Assembly (NCBI GenBank): GCA_964017235.1
Contig: OZ024936.1
Coordinates: 59,447,028-59,511,027 of the forward strand
Length of the DNA stretch: 64,000 nucleotides
Reading direction: 5' to 3'
Origin: Sabellastarte sp. h YS-2021
Taxonomy: Eukaryota > Annelida > Polychaeta > Sabellida > Sabellidae
Below, piece by piece: positions 1 to 10,871 of this stretch (its first letter is position 1; each line of letters starts with the position of its first letter). The notes below the pieces were generated by a model, which ran no database searches, was not told where the DNA came from, and saw only the letters and a program-made list of their open reading frames with translations. A program made the position numbers and the translations under genes.

Positions 1-181
1 ACGACAATAGCTCAAAGCGACTATATACCTTAACTCCTGCATAACCTCTGTGTGGCAGTGAAATATTGTTACTTGCGTCACACATGACAGTCTTAATGCT
101 GTTGTCCCCACACATACGATTTGTGTCTGTGAGTGCTACAGTAGGTTGACCTACCTGATGTTTTCTTGTGTTGTCGTCTTC

Positions 182-324
182 TGTGGTAGTACACACACTG
201 TTACAATCATTTTTATAACATTACTGACTTTATCTTTACATTTATCATTTACTGTGGTAGTCCACACATTGTTACAATCACTTATAGTCACATTACTGAC
301 TTTATGTTTGCATTTATTAGTTAC
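182..324. repeat. two-copy tandem duplication, ~71 bp
   Basis: Two adjacent copies begin with TGTGGTAGT and end with ATTTAYTRGTTAC-like sequence (182-252 and 253-324). Read on the minus strand both copies stay open and give a Cys/Lys-rich repeat of about 24 residues. It lies just downstream of the DIRS-like ORF1 remnant and may be part of that element. Confidence 0.7.
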
Positions 325-341
325 AAAAACCTGAGATCTCA

Positions 342-800
342 CACTAAGCAGACTGCCATCAGATCTGTGTCTACCGTGACTTTTTATAGCATTTTTACAT
401 TAACATTTTTACATTAAAACACTTGGTATGTTTAAATTTGGAATTGTAAAAAACTCTTGTGACAACTAGGTCAGATTTGACAGCTTTGTTTAGTTTTTTT
501 TGGCTGCTCTCTGGCTGCTTTCCAGCAGTCTTTCTTAGAGTGAGATTCAGTTTTTTTGATAAGTTGCAAAACAATACCAACAAATGTGTCCGAGTAGAAA
601 ATTTTTCCACTCATGATCTCCTGGCCTTGAACACTGGCCCTTGTAAATTGAATACATGTTTGTTTTTGTCTGTCTTGTACATGTTGCACAGCATTTGTCT
701 GTGCATATCTTTGCCTGATTTTATGAATTTCTGTAATATTTGACCAGTCTACCACACCATCAGCCATTCTATGGAGAAGGACAGAATGGGCAAAAATTTT
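342..800 (-). pseudogene. DIRS-like retrotransposon ORF1, C-terminal remnant
   Basis: The minus-strand frame from about 800 contains HSVLLHRMADGVV followed by IHKIRQRYAQTNA. This resembles the conserved 'AK-AH-VLL ... IR-RYAQ' block I know from ORF1 (gag-like) proteins of DIRS/Ngaro tyrosine-recombinase retrotransposons. Further on, SGKIFYS and HSKKDC look like remains of the Cys/His zinc-binding segment that follows in that family, with frame damage between. The upstream part of the same ORF lies at 3486-4560, separated by inserted repeat DNA. No intact ORF remains, so this is a dead copy. Assignment rests on remembered family motifs; a protein-profile search would settle it. Confidence 0.6.
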
Positions 801-2290
801 CCGCAAGAATCCAAAAGTGGGAAAAATTGAAATTTGTTCCCTTTACATAGGATACTCTTGTACTACCCTGTGGGTCAAAAATTAGCTCAAAATTGCTGTA
901 TATCTCATACGGTTTTCGAGATATTCACACTTTTTTTATTTTTCGCTAAAATCAAAGATGGCTGCCAAAAGTGGCGAAAATTGAAATTTTCCCCTTTGTA
1001 TAGGATACTCTTGTACTACCCTGCAGGTCAAAATTTCGCTCAAAATCGCTCTATCTCGTATGGTTTTTGAGATATTCCCACTTTTTCTTTATCTGCTAAA
1101 ATAAAAGATGGCCGCCAAAAGTGGCAAAAATTGAAATTTTTCCCCTTTGCATAGGATACTCTTGTACTACCCTGTGGGTCAAAAATTCACTCGAAATCAC
1201 TCTATCTCATATGGTTTTTGAGATATTCACACTATTTCATTATCCGCTAAAATCAAAGATGGCCACCAAAAGTGGCGAAAATTGAAATTTTTCCCTTTTA
1301 CATAGGATACTCTTGTACTACCCTGCAGGTCAAAAATTCACTCGAAATTGCTCTATCTCTTATGGTTTTCGCGATATTCACACTTTTTTTATTTTCCGCA
1401 AAAATCCAAGATGGCCGCCAAAAGTGGCGAAATTTGAAATTTTTCCCCTTGCCATAGGATGCTGTTGTACTACCCTGTGGGTCAAAAATTTGCTCGAAAT
1501 CGCTCTATCTCGTAGGGTTTTCGAGATATTCACACTTTTTCATTTTCTGCTAAAATCTAAGATGACCGCCAAAAGTGGCGAAAATTGAAACTTTTCCCCT
1601 TTGCACACAATACTCTTGTACTACCCTGCGGGACAAAAATTCGCTCAAAATCTCTCTATCTCTTATGGTTTTCGAGATATTCACACTTTTTCATTTTCCA
1701 ATAAAATCCAAGATGGCTGCCAAAAGTGGCAAAAATTGAAATTTTTCCCCTTTGCATAGGATACTCTTGTACTACCCTGTGGGTCAAAAATTCGCTTGGA
1801 ATCGCTCTATCTTGTATGGTTTTCGAGACATTCACACTTTTTCATTTTCCAATAAAATCCAAGATGGCCGCCAAAAGTGGTGAAAATTGAAATTTTTCTC
1901 CTTTGCATAGGATACTCTTTTACTGCCTTGTGGGTCAAAAATTCACTCGAAATTGCTCTATCTCTTATGGTTTTTGAGATATTCACACTTTTTCAGTTTC
2001 CGCAAAAATCCAAGATGGCCGCCAAAAGTGACGAAAATTGAAAATTTTTCCCCTTTGCATAGGACACTCTTCTACTATCCTATAGGTCAAAAATTCGCTC
2101 AAAATCGCTCTATCTCTTACAGTTTTTGAGATATTCACACTTTTTCATTTTCCGCTAAAATCCAAGATGGCCACCAAAAAAGGTGAAAACTGAAAATTTT
2201 TTCCCTTAGCATAGGATACTCTTGTACTACCATGTGGGTCAAAAATTCGCTCGAAATTGCTCTATCTCTTCCCCTTTATGAGATAATTGT
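797..2290. repeat. tandem array, ~151 bp unit, about ten copies
   Basis: The landmark AAGATGGCYGCCAAAAGTGG recurs near 951, 1104, 1254, 1406, 1558, 1710, 1860, 2013 and 2163, giving a period of about 150 bp. Each unit also has ATAGGATACTCTTGTACTAC and a short hairpin-capable TATCTC...GAGATA pair around TTATGGTTTTC. Copies differ by scattered substitutions. A degenerate extra unit lies at 2640-2770. Small plus-strand ORFs here are by-products of the repeat. Confidence 0.9.
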
Positions 2291-3485
2291 GATTTTTCAC
2301 ATTTTCACTAAAAGTAGCAATAAATTAGCCATTACTCACTTGTACATTGAGCAACAGTTGTGAAACTTAAGTATGTTATACTTCAAAAAAAGTAGATGAA
2401 CAACAAGATATTTGAGAGAAATTGTGTAGCTGCAATACTTTTGAAGATATAAGCCATTTACTCATTATATCATTAAAATTGACAAAGTAGCTATTACTCA
2501 CTTAGCTGTGGAGATACACTTCCAAACTACTGACCATGTTGTAGCTGTGGAGAAAGTAGCTGAACAACATATTGGAACAAAATACTCTAAATGCAATAGC
2601 TTGAGAGTTATAAGTCATATAATTATATTAGGTAAAAGTGGTAGGTAAAAATTGAAATTTTTCCCCTTAGCATAGGATACTCTTGTACTGCCCTATGGGT
2701 CAAAAATTCGCTCGAAATTGCTCTATCTCTTACGGTTTGCGAGATATTTGTGATTTTTCACATTTTCACTAAAAGTAGCAATAAAGTAGCCATTACTCAC
2801 TTGTACATTGAGCAACAGCAATAGTTTGAGAGTTATAAGCCATATAGTTATATTAGGTAAAAGTGCTATTACTCAGTCAAAAGTAGGCCAAAGTTCACCA
2901 AACCCGAAAAATATTGAAGAGTGTAAAAATTCATCAGGACAAGTAATTTACCAAAAATGTGTAACTGTAGTAGTTTCAGAGACAACTGCGTGACCCACAC
3001 ACGCACGGACGCACACACATGGTGCAATTTTTTATCTCCCGACCCTCAAGTGATCTATCAGTTGCTCTTGATGTGTTCGTGTCATCTTTGAAGTGTGGCA
3101 TATCACAGGAAGGGGGGTTTATATAGTGTGATATGGATCTCGATTCTGGATCCCGACTATAGATACCGACCCACAAAATAATCAGTCCTGTCGGGAAGGG
3201 TCGGGAACATGCTCCCGGCTTGTCTGTTTCTCTTTATGGCTTGTCTGTTTGTGATTCGGCTTGTCTGTTAGGGCTGTAGGGCTTGTAGTAGTTCTGCGAC
3301 TGGCGGTGCAAAAAAATGTCCCTGACCCTACATCTTGTCAGTAAGGTCATTACAGCCTGTCTGTAACTATACCGTCCTGTTGGGGATTTCATAACCAACT
3401 CAGCATTTTTGCATTCTTTTTCCCATGACCCCACAACTTTTGCAACCGACCCTACAGTCGTAGGATCGGTTACAGGGTCGGCTCC
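2291..3485. repeat. rest of the insert splitting the DIRS ORF1
   Basis: This holds two copies of an AAAAGTAGCAATAAA-TAGCCATTACTC segment (near 2309 and 2771), a partial array unit, and a ~490 bp stretch without recognisable coding sequence. Together with the array it separates two parts of one ORF1, so the whole 0.8-3.49 kb is probably one composite insertion. No clear terminal repeats or target duplication were found. Confidence 0.45.
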
Positions 3486-4560
3486 AGTTGAACACCTGCA
3501 TTACTAAGGGGATCTTTTTCTTCCTGTCTAATGCGTAAGAAGTCTAGAACCCATTGCATTGCTGTTAATTGTTCATAAGATGGTCCTCGCCTATGAGTAC
3601 CTATGAATGCCAGATCTTGTGGCCATTTAACTTTTAACTTCTCCTGTGTTTGTACTTGTTTACTTGTAAAGTGTCAAACAATAACTCTAAGTTACCTGCT
3701 TCATTAAAACTTGTGGCCTGCTCCAGTTCTTGATATCTTTGATTCACCCATTGATGTGTGTTTGCAGCATTTCTCATGACTTGCATGGAAGGAATGACGC
3801 ACTGCTCAGCTGTGAGTGCTTGTGTACTGAGCAGCCATGCTGTTGATTGCCATGGAAGTAGGGGGCCCATGACCTCTGTGGTTGATCCGTGTGAGCTGAG
3901 CTGCCGAATACTAACTATGAGTTACATTACTTTGAGCACCAAATAAAGTTTGGTTATATACTCCTGATTGTTGCGCCTGTTGTATAAATGCTGTCATGCT
4001 GACACTGTTACCACTTGAGGCACTGAATTGATTGAACTCTGATTACTGGGATTTTGCTGTGTGACACTTTCTGAATTGATGACATTGTGATAAGTGGCCC
4101 CAAAGTTGACACCTGGCATTGTGGATGAGAACAGAGAACCTACAGAACTTGTGTGATTCGATATGTTGTGATTCTGCATGTTATAAATAGCGTGATTTCC
4201 TTCAGAATTAGTTCTGATGTTTATTATGTCTTTGTCGGCTCCTGCTGAGTGGGGTAGGTCCCGAATACTACGAGTGGCTGAATTGGAATGGAGGTTCTGT
4301 TCTACTGGGGTGACCCGTGAAGTAGCTTGTGTCTGACTGATCAACTGCTGGACTGCCTGCCCTTGCTTGCCAAATTCTGAGCCAGACCCGTTAAGATCTG
4401 TCTATCTTTGGCTGCCTGTTCTTCTAAATGCCCAAATCTCTTTGATATTTTAAGGAGTTCGGCTAGGATACGGTCTGGACTACTTGACTGGTTTGCAACT
4501 GGTTGAAATGTGTTTTGAGAGTCGTCCCTACACATGGTCTGACTGCTGTGGCAAGAGCTT
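3486..4560 (-). pseudogene. DIRS-like retrotransposon ORF1, N-terminal and central remnant
   Basis: Reading leftwards on the minus strand: a coiled-coil-like segment near 4340-4535 (DRILAELLKISKRFGHLEEQ), a polar Asn/Ser-rich segment at 3994-4344, then a conserved block near 3500-3640 containing KWPQDLAFIGTHRR and YEQLTAMQWVLDFLRIRQEE. That block matches the central region of DIRS-type ORF1 proteins as I know them. The frame changes at least twice (near 4340 and 3650), so it is a pseudogene. It breaks off at the insert; the next expected block is at 342-800 in the same orientation. Confidence 0.6.
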
Positions 4561-5270
4561 GATCTGAGGAGATTTGCTGGTCTGAGATGATGGGAGGGGT
4601 TTCAGAGGTGTCAGTTGAGAAGAAAGCAAACATTTCTTACCAGTTGTCCCTTCATGAGTAGCTCTGCAAGTTGAGCAATAACACGCACCTCCCATTGTTC
4701 ACAGTACCCTTTCAGTGATATATTTGAATAAAACACACTGGTGATAAAATTTGCCGTTAAAAGTCACTTAAAATACACATTGTTTATGTTCAAAAAATAG
4801 TTCTTGGCTTCCCCAAGTCAACACAAAGAATGGCGACAATTCCTGGATTGGGGATATTTATCCTAGAGGTGTGTAGTGATATCAAAAATAAAGTGCCAGG
4901 AAATGAATGAAGGTTTACTAGGATAGGGGATACTGTGCAAAAGCGTTAGGGAAGGGGGGTCACCTCCTGTACTGATCCCCATTGCAGTGTACTGCAATGA
5001 AGCCAGTCATAATCTTGCAGGGAGAGTAGGAATATTTCACCCCCACTTGCAATATATTGACTCCCCAGTCAGAAATCTAGGGGAGCCATTATCTCGAACT
5101 ACATCGGTAGGAAAAAATTTCTAAGTTGAGGAATTTTCAACTTTTATAGGATATCCAAAGGTATTCTTGTAAATTAAGAAATACCAATACACAGGCTCCT
5201 GATTGCCTCCTGTGTTTTAAATTATACTTTTTATCACTGGAATTTCATAATATGTTTTACTTGTACTTGT
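4561..5270. other. no gene seen; possible DIRS upstream region
   Basis: Upstream of the decayed ORF1 on the minus strand. No open frame, tandem repeat or SINE is visible. It could hold the element's 5' untranslated region or terminal repeat, but no second copy is present for comparison. Confidence 0.4.
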
Positions 5271-5510
5271 AGGGGGCCACGGTGGTGGACTGTTAACACA
5301 CAATCACCGTTCAACTCTTATATTAGAGTTTGAATCCTAGCCTGACCTCATGTGGGAAAGCTAGTTGTTTGCTTGCCATTGGTTGACAGTTTACAGTACA
5401 GAACCTTGGCCAACTGTATGTACTTCTTTCCTCTGCCCTTCTAGCTACCCATCACAATATGACTGATAAGGTACTGGGCATGATGTAAAAACTAAATAAA
5501 TAAATAAAAT
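5271..5510 (+). mobile_element. tRNA-derived SINE, family F1, tail variant b
   Basis: A degenerate tRNA-like head (CACGGTGGTGGACTGTTAAC; B-box-like GTTTGAATCCTAG) is followed by the F1 body (GTTTACAGTACAGAACC, TTTCCTCTGCCCTTC) and ends in AAGGTACTGGGCATGATGTA plus an (AAAT)n tail. The tail differs from most F1 copies and matches those of the SINEs at 53105 and 29600. Confidence 0.8.
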
Positions 5511-6300
5511 TGAACATTTCTGTAGAGGTTTGTTTACATTAGCAATATTAGTCATTTTATAGATGCAGTGTCACCATATGTAGCCGTATTGCTTCATTGT
5601 GTAATTACAACTGTCTGATCTCCTTAACATATGTATACTTGAAGTAAGGGATTTCGGTATTGATGTAGTGTGAGGGAGTTATCGTTCGTGCATTGCTTTA
5701 AACGTTAGTAAATGTATTGTATAATTACTGCTTCAGAAAACAGTAGCACTTATTACGGAAAGATAACAGATGTGTCTCAGTAGAAGTGTAGGGAACATCG
5801 GGGAAATAAATCAGAATTGAGAGAATTCAGAAGAGAATAGAGAATACATACAGAGAAGAAATAACAGAGAAAACTAACCTGGAAATGCGGGATGACACCT
5901 GGGTGTCAGGTAGATCATTCCTGAGAGGGAACCTTAAGGTAAATTTTAGTATGTGTCACCATGCCTTTTGTAAAGTGGCTCCTGATTGGCTCCTTTGCCC
6001 TTCTTTAGGCAGAGAATTTCAACCCTTCTTCCATTTACAGCTCACACTTGGAAGGGGTAACACCTCAAGGACGTTTTATTTATTTTTTATTTTTATTCTT
6101 CATGTACTTTGGGTTGCTGTTTTTAGAGTTATTTTATATTGCATCTTAGCCATTCAACCTTTTGTATATAGCTGTTTGGGTGCCTCTTTACATCTTAAAC
6201 ACACAGTTTCTTTCATGTTACTCTTAATTTTCATGGAAATTTGCTATATAGCCATATTTCAGACTTCTACTTAGTCTGTATTGTAACGAATTCCAATCTA
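5511..6300. other. no supported gene
   Basis: Contains a 129-codon plus-strand frame (5885-6274) rich in Phe/Leu/Ile from T-rich sequence. It has no recognisable domain and no splice-site or coding support. No other structure seen. Confidence 0.4.
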
Positions 6301-6545
6301 TGAAATCAGGTTCTGGGCATACTTTGACCTTTATTCATGATATGACCTTGTAAACTTGGGTCTGTTTCACAACCTAGCCCTAAACTAGTTTTCAAATTGT
6401 TCTTGAACCATCTTTTCATTTATTAAATTGGGTTTTGAACACTCTGACCTTTATTTATCATATGACCTTGTGAATGGGTTTGCTTCTCAAACTAGCCTTA
6501 AGCTAGTTTCAAAAATTGGGAGTCGTTCTTTAACCAAATGTTTAC
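6300..6545. repeat. two diverged tandem copies, ~120 bp
   Basis: Both halves contain GACCTTTATT-ATSATATGACCTTGT and then ...CTAGCC-TAA-CTAGTTT-CAAATTG (6328-6400 and 6447-6525). Non-coding. Confidence 0.7.
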
Positions 6546-6946
6546 TTCTAAATTTGTACTTCACTATTTTACCAAAGTGTCCCCAGTCCTGGTTGTACTG
6601 TTGTTAAAGTCTTGTTATGGCAGCAGTTAAATGGCTATTCATGATCTCATCAGTATCAGTAATTACTACCCATATTCTTAGACACTAACAAGATATATTA
6701 GAATTTGTTTTATTGTAATTCTTTATGTTTATTAAAAAGTCAATGAATAGTAGAATAAATATTTATAATCCCAATCTTTGGGCTTTGATTTTGGTTTCCT
6801 TTGGGGAATGTAGGTGCATCACGAGATGTCAAGAAGAATAAAATATAGGACAATATTAGTAGTAGTGAATCAAGTGGAAATACAGGGTGATATTGATATT
6901 ACATTTTATGAAATAGCTGTATAAAATCATATAGCATTAATTTGTA

Positions 6947-7163
6947 GTGGTTGTGGACCAATTCACGCCCGTGTACCTATTCACGCCCACCCTCAATTTT
7001 CTTAAAGATTCATAGTTTTTCATAGAAAAGCTGTTTACCACATGATAGATAATTATCAAATTGATCATATACATTTGTAATTTATTGTGTAACTGTGATT
7101 GTTTTGGAGAAATTTAGGGGTGGGCGTGAATGGGTACATGGGCGTGAACTGGTCCACCACCAC
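6947..7163. mobile_element. TA-flanked MITE with IR/DR ends (element H)
   Basis: 217 bp. The left end GTGGTTGTGGACCA and the right end TGGTCCACCACCAC are inverted with one mismatch and flanked by TA on both sides. Each arm contains two direct copies of ATTCACGCCC spaced 18 bp (6961 and 6979; inverted at 7122 and 7140). Two direct binding sites within each inverted repeat is the IR/DR layout known for Tc1/mariner elements. No coding capacity. Confidence 0.85.
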
Positions 7164-7359
7164 TATAAGTAATACATTTTATATTAATTAGTCTGTTTTT
7201 GTCTGAATATATAATCAATAAAGAGTACTTACCGTTTTAGTCCGGAACTTTTATTTTTCCAAAATCACATAAATATGACAATCAGAGCAATACTTGTATT
7301 ATCACTTAGGTAGAAATTATGAGTTCAAACAACTATGTTCAGTATCAAATACGGCTAAA

Positions 7360-7800
7360 TACTGACATAAAATGGGTATTTGCTTTTATTTTTGGTTAGA
7401 ACTACCTCTGGTGTTGAAATGGTAGACTTGGCATAGGCATATTGTTTGATCAATTGGCTTTATAAATCCAGTGTCAACATTCCCACAATTTACATTCCTT
7501 ATTTGTCCGACCTTGGTCCCTTTATAAAGGATTAACCTTGCCAGCTCCAATAATTGATTTGTGATCCCATCACCATAATAACGTACATTATTTATCTAGT
7601 AATTGTAGAAACTTTAAAAACGACTGCTCTTTTTCTGTCTGTAATTGCTGAGAACCCTCCCAATAATGTAAATAGGTATATTTTGCTAGAGTGACAGATA
7701 GTCACTCAACACCTCAACCATTTGAAGTTTACCATATATGGTGCTGTTATTGTGGCCAGCGATCTATTGTATGAGCTTATTTGGTTCCCGTAAAAGGATA
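7360..7800. repeat. dispersed repeat related to 19.8-22.1 kb region
   Basis: TCTGTCTGTAATTGCTGAGAACC near 7637 matches TTTGTCTGTAATTGCTGAAAACC near 20360. The following YTTGAAG...CCATATATGGTG also recurs near 20055 and 21770. Shared words in shared order suggest one repeat family. Confidence 0.5.
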
Positions 7801-7860
7801 ACAGGTATAGAGACTTTATTGAATTACTTTGGGTCACACACTCATCCGTCACATTCAGTA

Positions 7861-8254
7861 GGCGTATTTCACAACCGTAATCCGTCGAATCTAGATTCGT
7901 CAGATCAACGGATTCGCTTGTTTTGTGACTTGAATCTGAATCTGGATTATGAATCCGTTGATCTACCTCTTCAGTGTCCTTGGATTACCCATAATTCTTT
8001 GTAAAATAATGGCAGCAACATGTGAGAAAAAATTTTAACATTTGGGAAATTTTTATTATATTGTAATATGATAATATTATTTTACTATATACTGGCATAT
8101 ATTAATATATTATATTTATGTCGGTTCATCTTATTTTCATATTTTAGATTCAGATCTATAGAAAATTGCATTTCACGAATCTAGCTAATCCAGCGAATCC
8201 AAATCTGAATCTAGATTCGACGGATTATGCAGATTCTTTGTTGTGAAATACGCC
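7861..8254. mobile_element. foldback element A, word GAATC/GATTC
   Basis: Termini GGCGTATTTCACAAC and GTTGTGAAATACGCC are perfect inverted repeats flanked by TA. Subterminal DNA on both sides is packed with GAATC/GATTC words such as GAATCTAGATTCG. The centre is AT-rich and non-coding; a small plus frame at 7738-8004 runs across its left end and is spurious. Confidence 0.8.
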
Positions 8255-8274
8255 TAGTGAATAGTTGATCTGGG

Positions 8275-8838
8275 ACGGATTTCACGAAAGGTCTTAGCCT
8301 GGTCTCAGACTCAAACTTGAGACTTTTATTGGAATATTTTACTTGAGCCCATGGGTTCAGGCTTAATGGATTTCACAAAAGGTCTCAGTCTCAGCTTTGG
8401 CTGAGCCACTGGCCCAAATGTTGAGACTGGTAGAAAGTGGGCTTAAGGTTTGCAAACAAAGGCTCAAATATGGCCGCCATAATTCTTTCTTCACTTCAAA
8501 ATTTGAAATGGCTGAAAATAGGGTACAAGTATATAAAACAAGCCCCTGAAGTAGTTTTTGGGTGTTTTTACATGTTTACAAGGTTTCCCATTGCAAAATG
8601 GTATTTGACCAGAGATATTATGTGTGAAACAAGGAAGATATATGTCATCGGTAGAATCTTTTGACTACAAAAAATGGTCACATGACACAGATAACCACTG
8701 TGGTTAAGCTTGGTCCCAACTGAGACCAGTTCTGTAAAAACATTTGAGACAAAGACTTAGCTGAGCCAAAAGGCTCAGATTTGAGCCAGTGGCTCTGCCT
8801 GAGACTGGGCTAAGTCTGAGACCTTTCATGAAATCCAC
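8275..8838. mobile_element. foldback element B, word GTCTCAGACT
   Basis: The left end CGGATTTCACGAAAGGTCT and right end AGACCTTTCATGAAATCCA are inverted. Both arms iterate GTCTCA/TGAGAC and GAGCC words. A second, inner copy of the terminus (ATGGATTTCACAAAAGGTCT) sits at about 8367. The core (8460-8715) contains CACTTCAAAATTTGAAATGG and GACACAGATAACCACTG, both also found in element E. Flanks TCTGG and TCTGA suggest a 5 bp target duplication with one change. Confidence 0.8.
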
Positions 8839-9082
8839 CTCTGATGCAAATCTCATGCGAGAGTGAAAGAGAGCGCAGGGCATAAATGTGGTCACCTTAG
8901 TTCCTAGAAGTATTCAACATGATATTTCGAGGTAATGTGGCAATGTGGCCACCTTAATATTCACGTGCCCCTAATGAGAGAAAAAAGGCTCTGTGTGATG
9001 TTTAAAATTGAGTGGTATTGGCTGGACATATACACATATTATACAGGCAAGTCGATAAGTTTATGACATGGCTTAATTGCCT

Positions 9083-10062
9083 GGGGACAGTTTCACGAAG
9101 CCTCCTTTCTTTTTTTCCTTCCTTAAAGTAAAGGAAGGGGGATTCCTAACCTTTGGCAAGGCTTCCCTTAAATCCTGTTTCACAAAGCCTTCTTTATTCC
9201 ACCTTACCAAAGATTTTCCTTAAAACAATTGAAGGGCAATTCCCTGCATAACCACACTGCTTGCAATTTCCCCCCCCCCCCCCCCATTACTTATATAACC
9301 TTTACACAATTTATTTTAAATATTAAGAGAGTAAATTGTATTTTAACTATTTTAAACTTGGTACATTAGGTACATTTTAATTTTCAGATACATTATTTGC
9401 ATTTTTATTTCTTTTGGGAGTTGTTTCCAAAACCTATAACCACACCAATGTTTTTCTTTCACTGTAAGTGCATATGTACTTGTGCACTTCTTTTGTACCT
9501 AAATTACCTTATGGAGGCAATGTCCTTATTGTAACACTGTTAATCAGTAAAGTTAGTAAATCTATATTTTACTATATTTTAATAATTTTTTTTTAAATGC
9601 AGATTAGTTGTGATTATATTTTGCAAATTAATACAGTAGGTCACATGACAATTTTTTACCCAAAGTAAGGGAGGGGCCTTTTAAGTTCAAGGAAACTCCA
9701 TGAATATGTTTCTCACTTCAGAAGTTTGAACATCATTTTTTTCAATTAAACAACCAAATTGTATGAAATAAACAGCAAAACATTGTTTGTGGATGTAGGT
9801 TTCACAATAATGTTTCAAGTTCTATATATTTAGGTGAATTCACCTTAAAATGTTCATTAAAGTTAATAAACATTCCTTCAAGGACACTTCCTTAAATCTA
9901 AGGCAGGTCCTTAGCTTCCTTGAAATTCAAGGGAGTTTTCAAGGTCTCCTTTAAGGAAGGAGGCTTTGTGAAACTGAGATTTGTTAAAGGAGGGAGAAAA
10001 TCAAAGAAATCCTAGAATTTAAGGTGACCTTTATCTTAAGGAGGCTTCGTGAAACCGGCCCC
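9083..10062. mobile_element. foldback element C, word CCTTAAG/AAGGAAG
   Basis: The left terminus AGTTTCACGAAGCCTCCTT and right AAGGAGGCTTCGTGAAAC are inverted. The direct repeat CCTGG lies at both outer borders. Arms iterate CCTTAAA/AAGGAAG words, and inner terminus-like copies (TGTTTCACAAAGCC near 9174; GGCTTTGTGAAACTG near 9961) are present. The centre holds a poly-C tract at 9270-9286 and GGTCACATGACA near 9643, which also occurs in element B. Confidence 0.8.
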
Positions 10063-10870
10063 TGGAGACGAAAACGCATCCATCGATCAGACAGCTGACC
10101 AGACCATCTAAATGTTGAAAAGAGTACAGGCCAGGAAACCGGTCAGTCATGAAGGAATATATCCATTAGTAACTTCAACTCGCACTGCCATCATACTTAA
10201 ACAGAGATCACCACAGGCCTGGCATGATAGAATATATTATTACCATGTAGGTGAATTCTGGACACAGCAATGATTTAAAGATGTCTAAAGGGCCGGGGAA
10301 GTGTAAAAAACATGGCGTTTTGCATGACCAAAAACTGTCCATGGGCTCATGCAGCTTTCCATGGAGTGGGATCCCTGTGTAGGTGTGCAAAAGCTAGGGG
10401 GTCACACAGGGATTTTTTTATATTTAGTGGCGTTTCTGTATATTGAACATTAGCCTCAAAAATACAGCGTTAATTTTATCAATTTTTGTGTCCAGAAAAT
10501 TGAAGTAAGTCTTTATTTAAGTAAGTCTAAACAAATATTTACTTTCTTTGACATCAGCAACTTGAGATTGTAATAGTAGGTTGTAAAATAATAAATTTAT
10601 TGTTATCATTTTGGATAAATCTGGATATCCAGTGCCGAATGTTCATCTTTTAAATCTGTGTCTGCTGCTTTGGGTTCACTGGTAAACATACTTTACATTT
10701 TCAGGGGGGTGGTGACCCCCCCCCCCCCCCCCCACCCCACCCCGAACCAACCATGAATCCACCAGTGCTGTCAGTTTCGGGGTTACAACCACTTAGGTTT
10801 TTATGTAGGGTGCTTTTATATCGGACCCTGCACTACATTTATGTCAGCATGTTGTTGCTCAATTTAAAAA
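10063..10870. other. no gene; poly-C tract
   Basis: No coding or transposon structure recognised. A C-rich run (about 10718-10742) interrupts otherwise ordinary AT-rich DNA. Confidence 0.4.
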
Positions 10871-10871
10871 T

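Noticed and set aside
951..970. AAGATGGC sites in the 151 bp array as YY1-like binding sites
   Set aside because: The core is similar, but the following bases differ from the usual motif and nothing else supports regulation.
5885..6274. 129-codon plus-strand open frame
   Set aside because: Composition follows T-rich DNA, no domain or splice support, and no homologous pattern; not called a gene.
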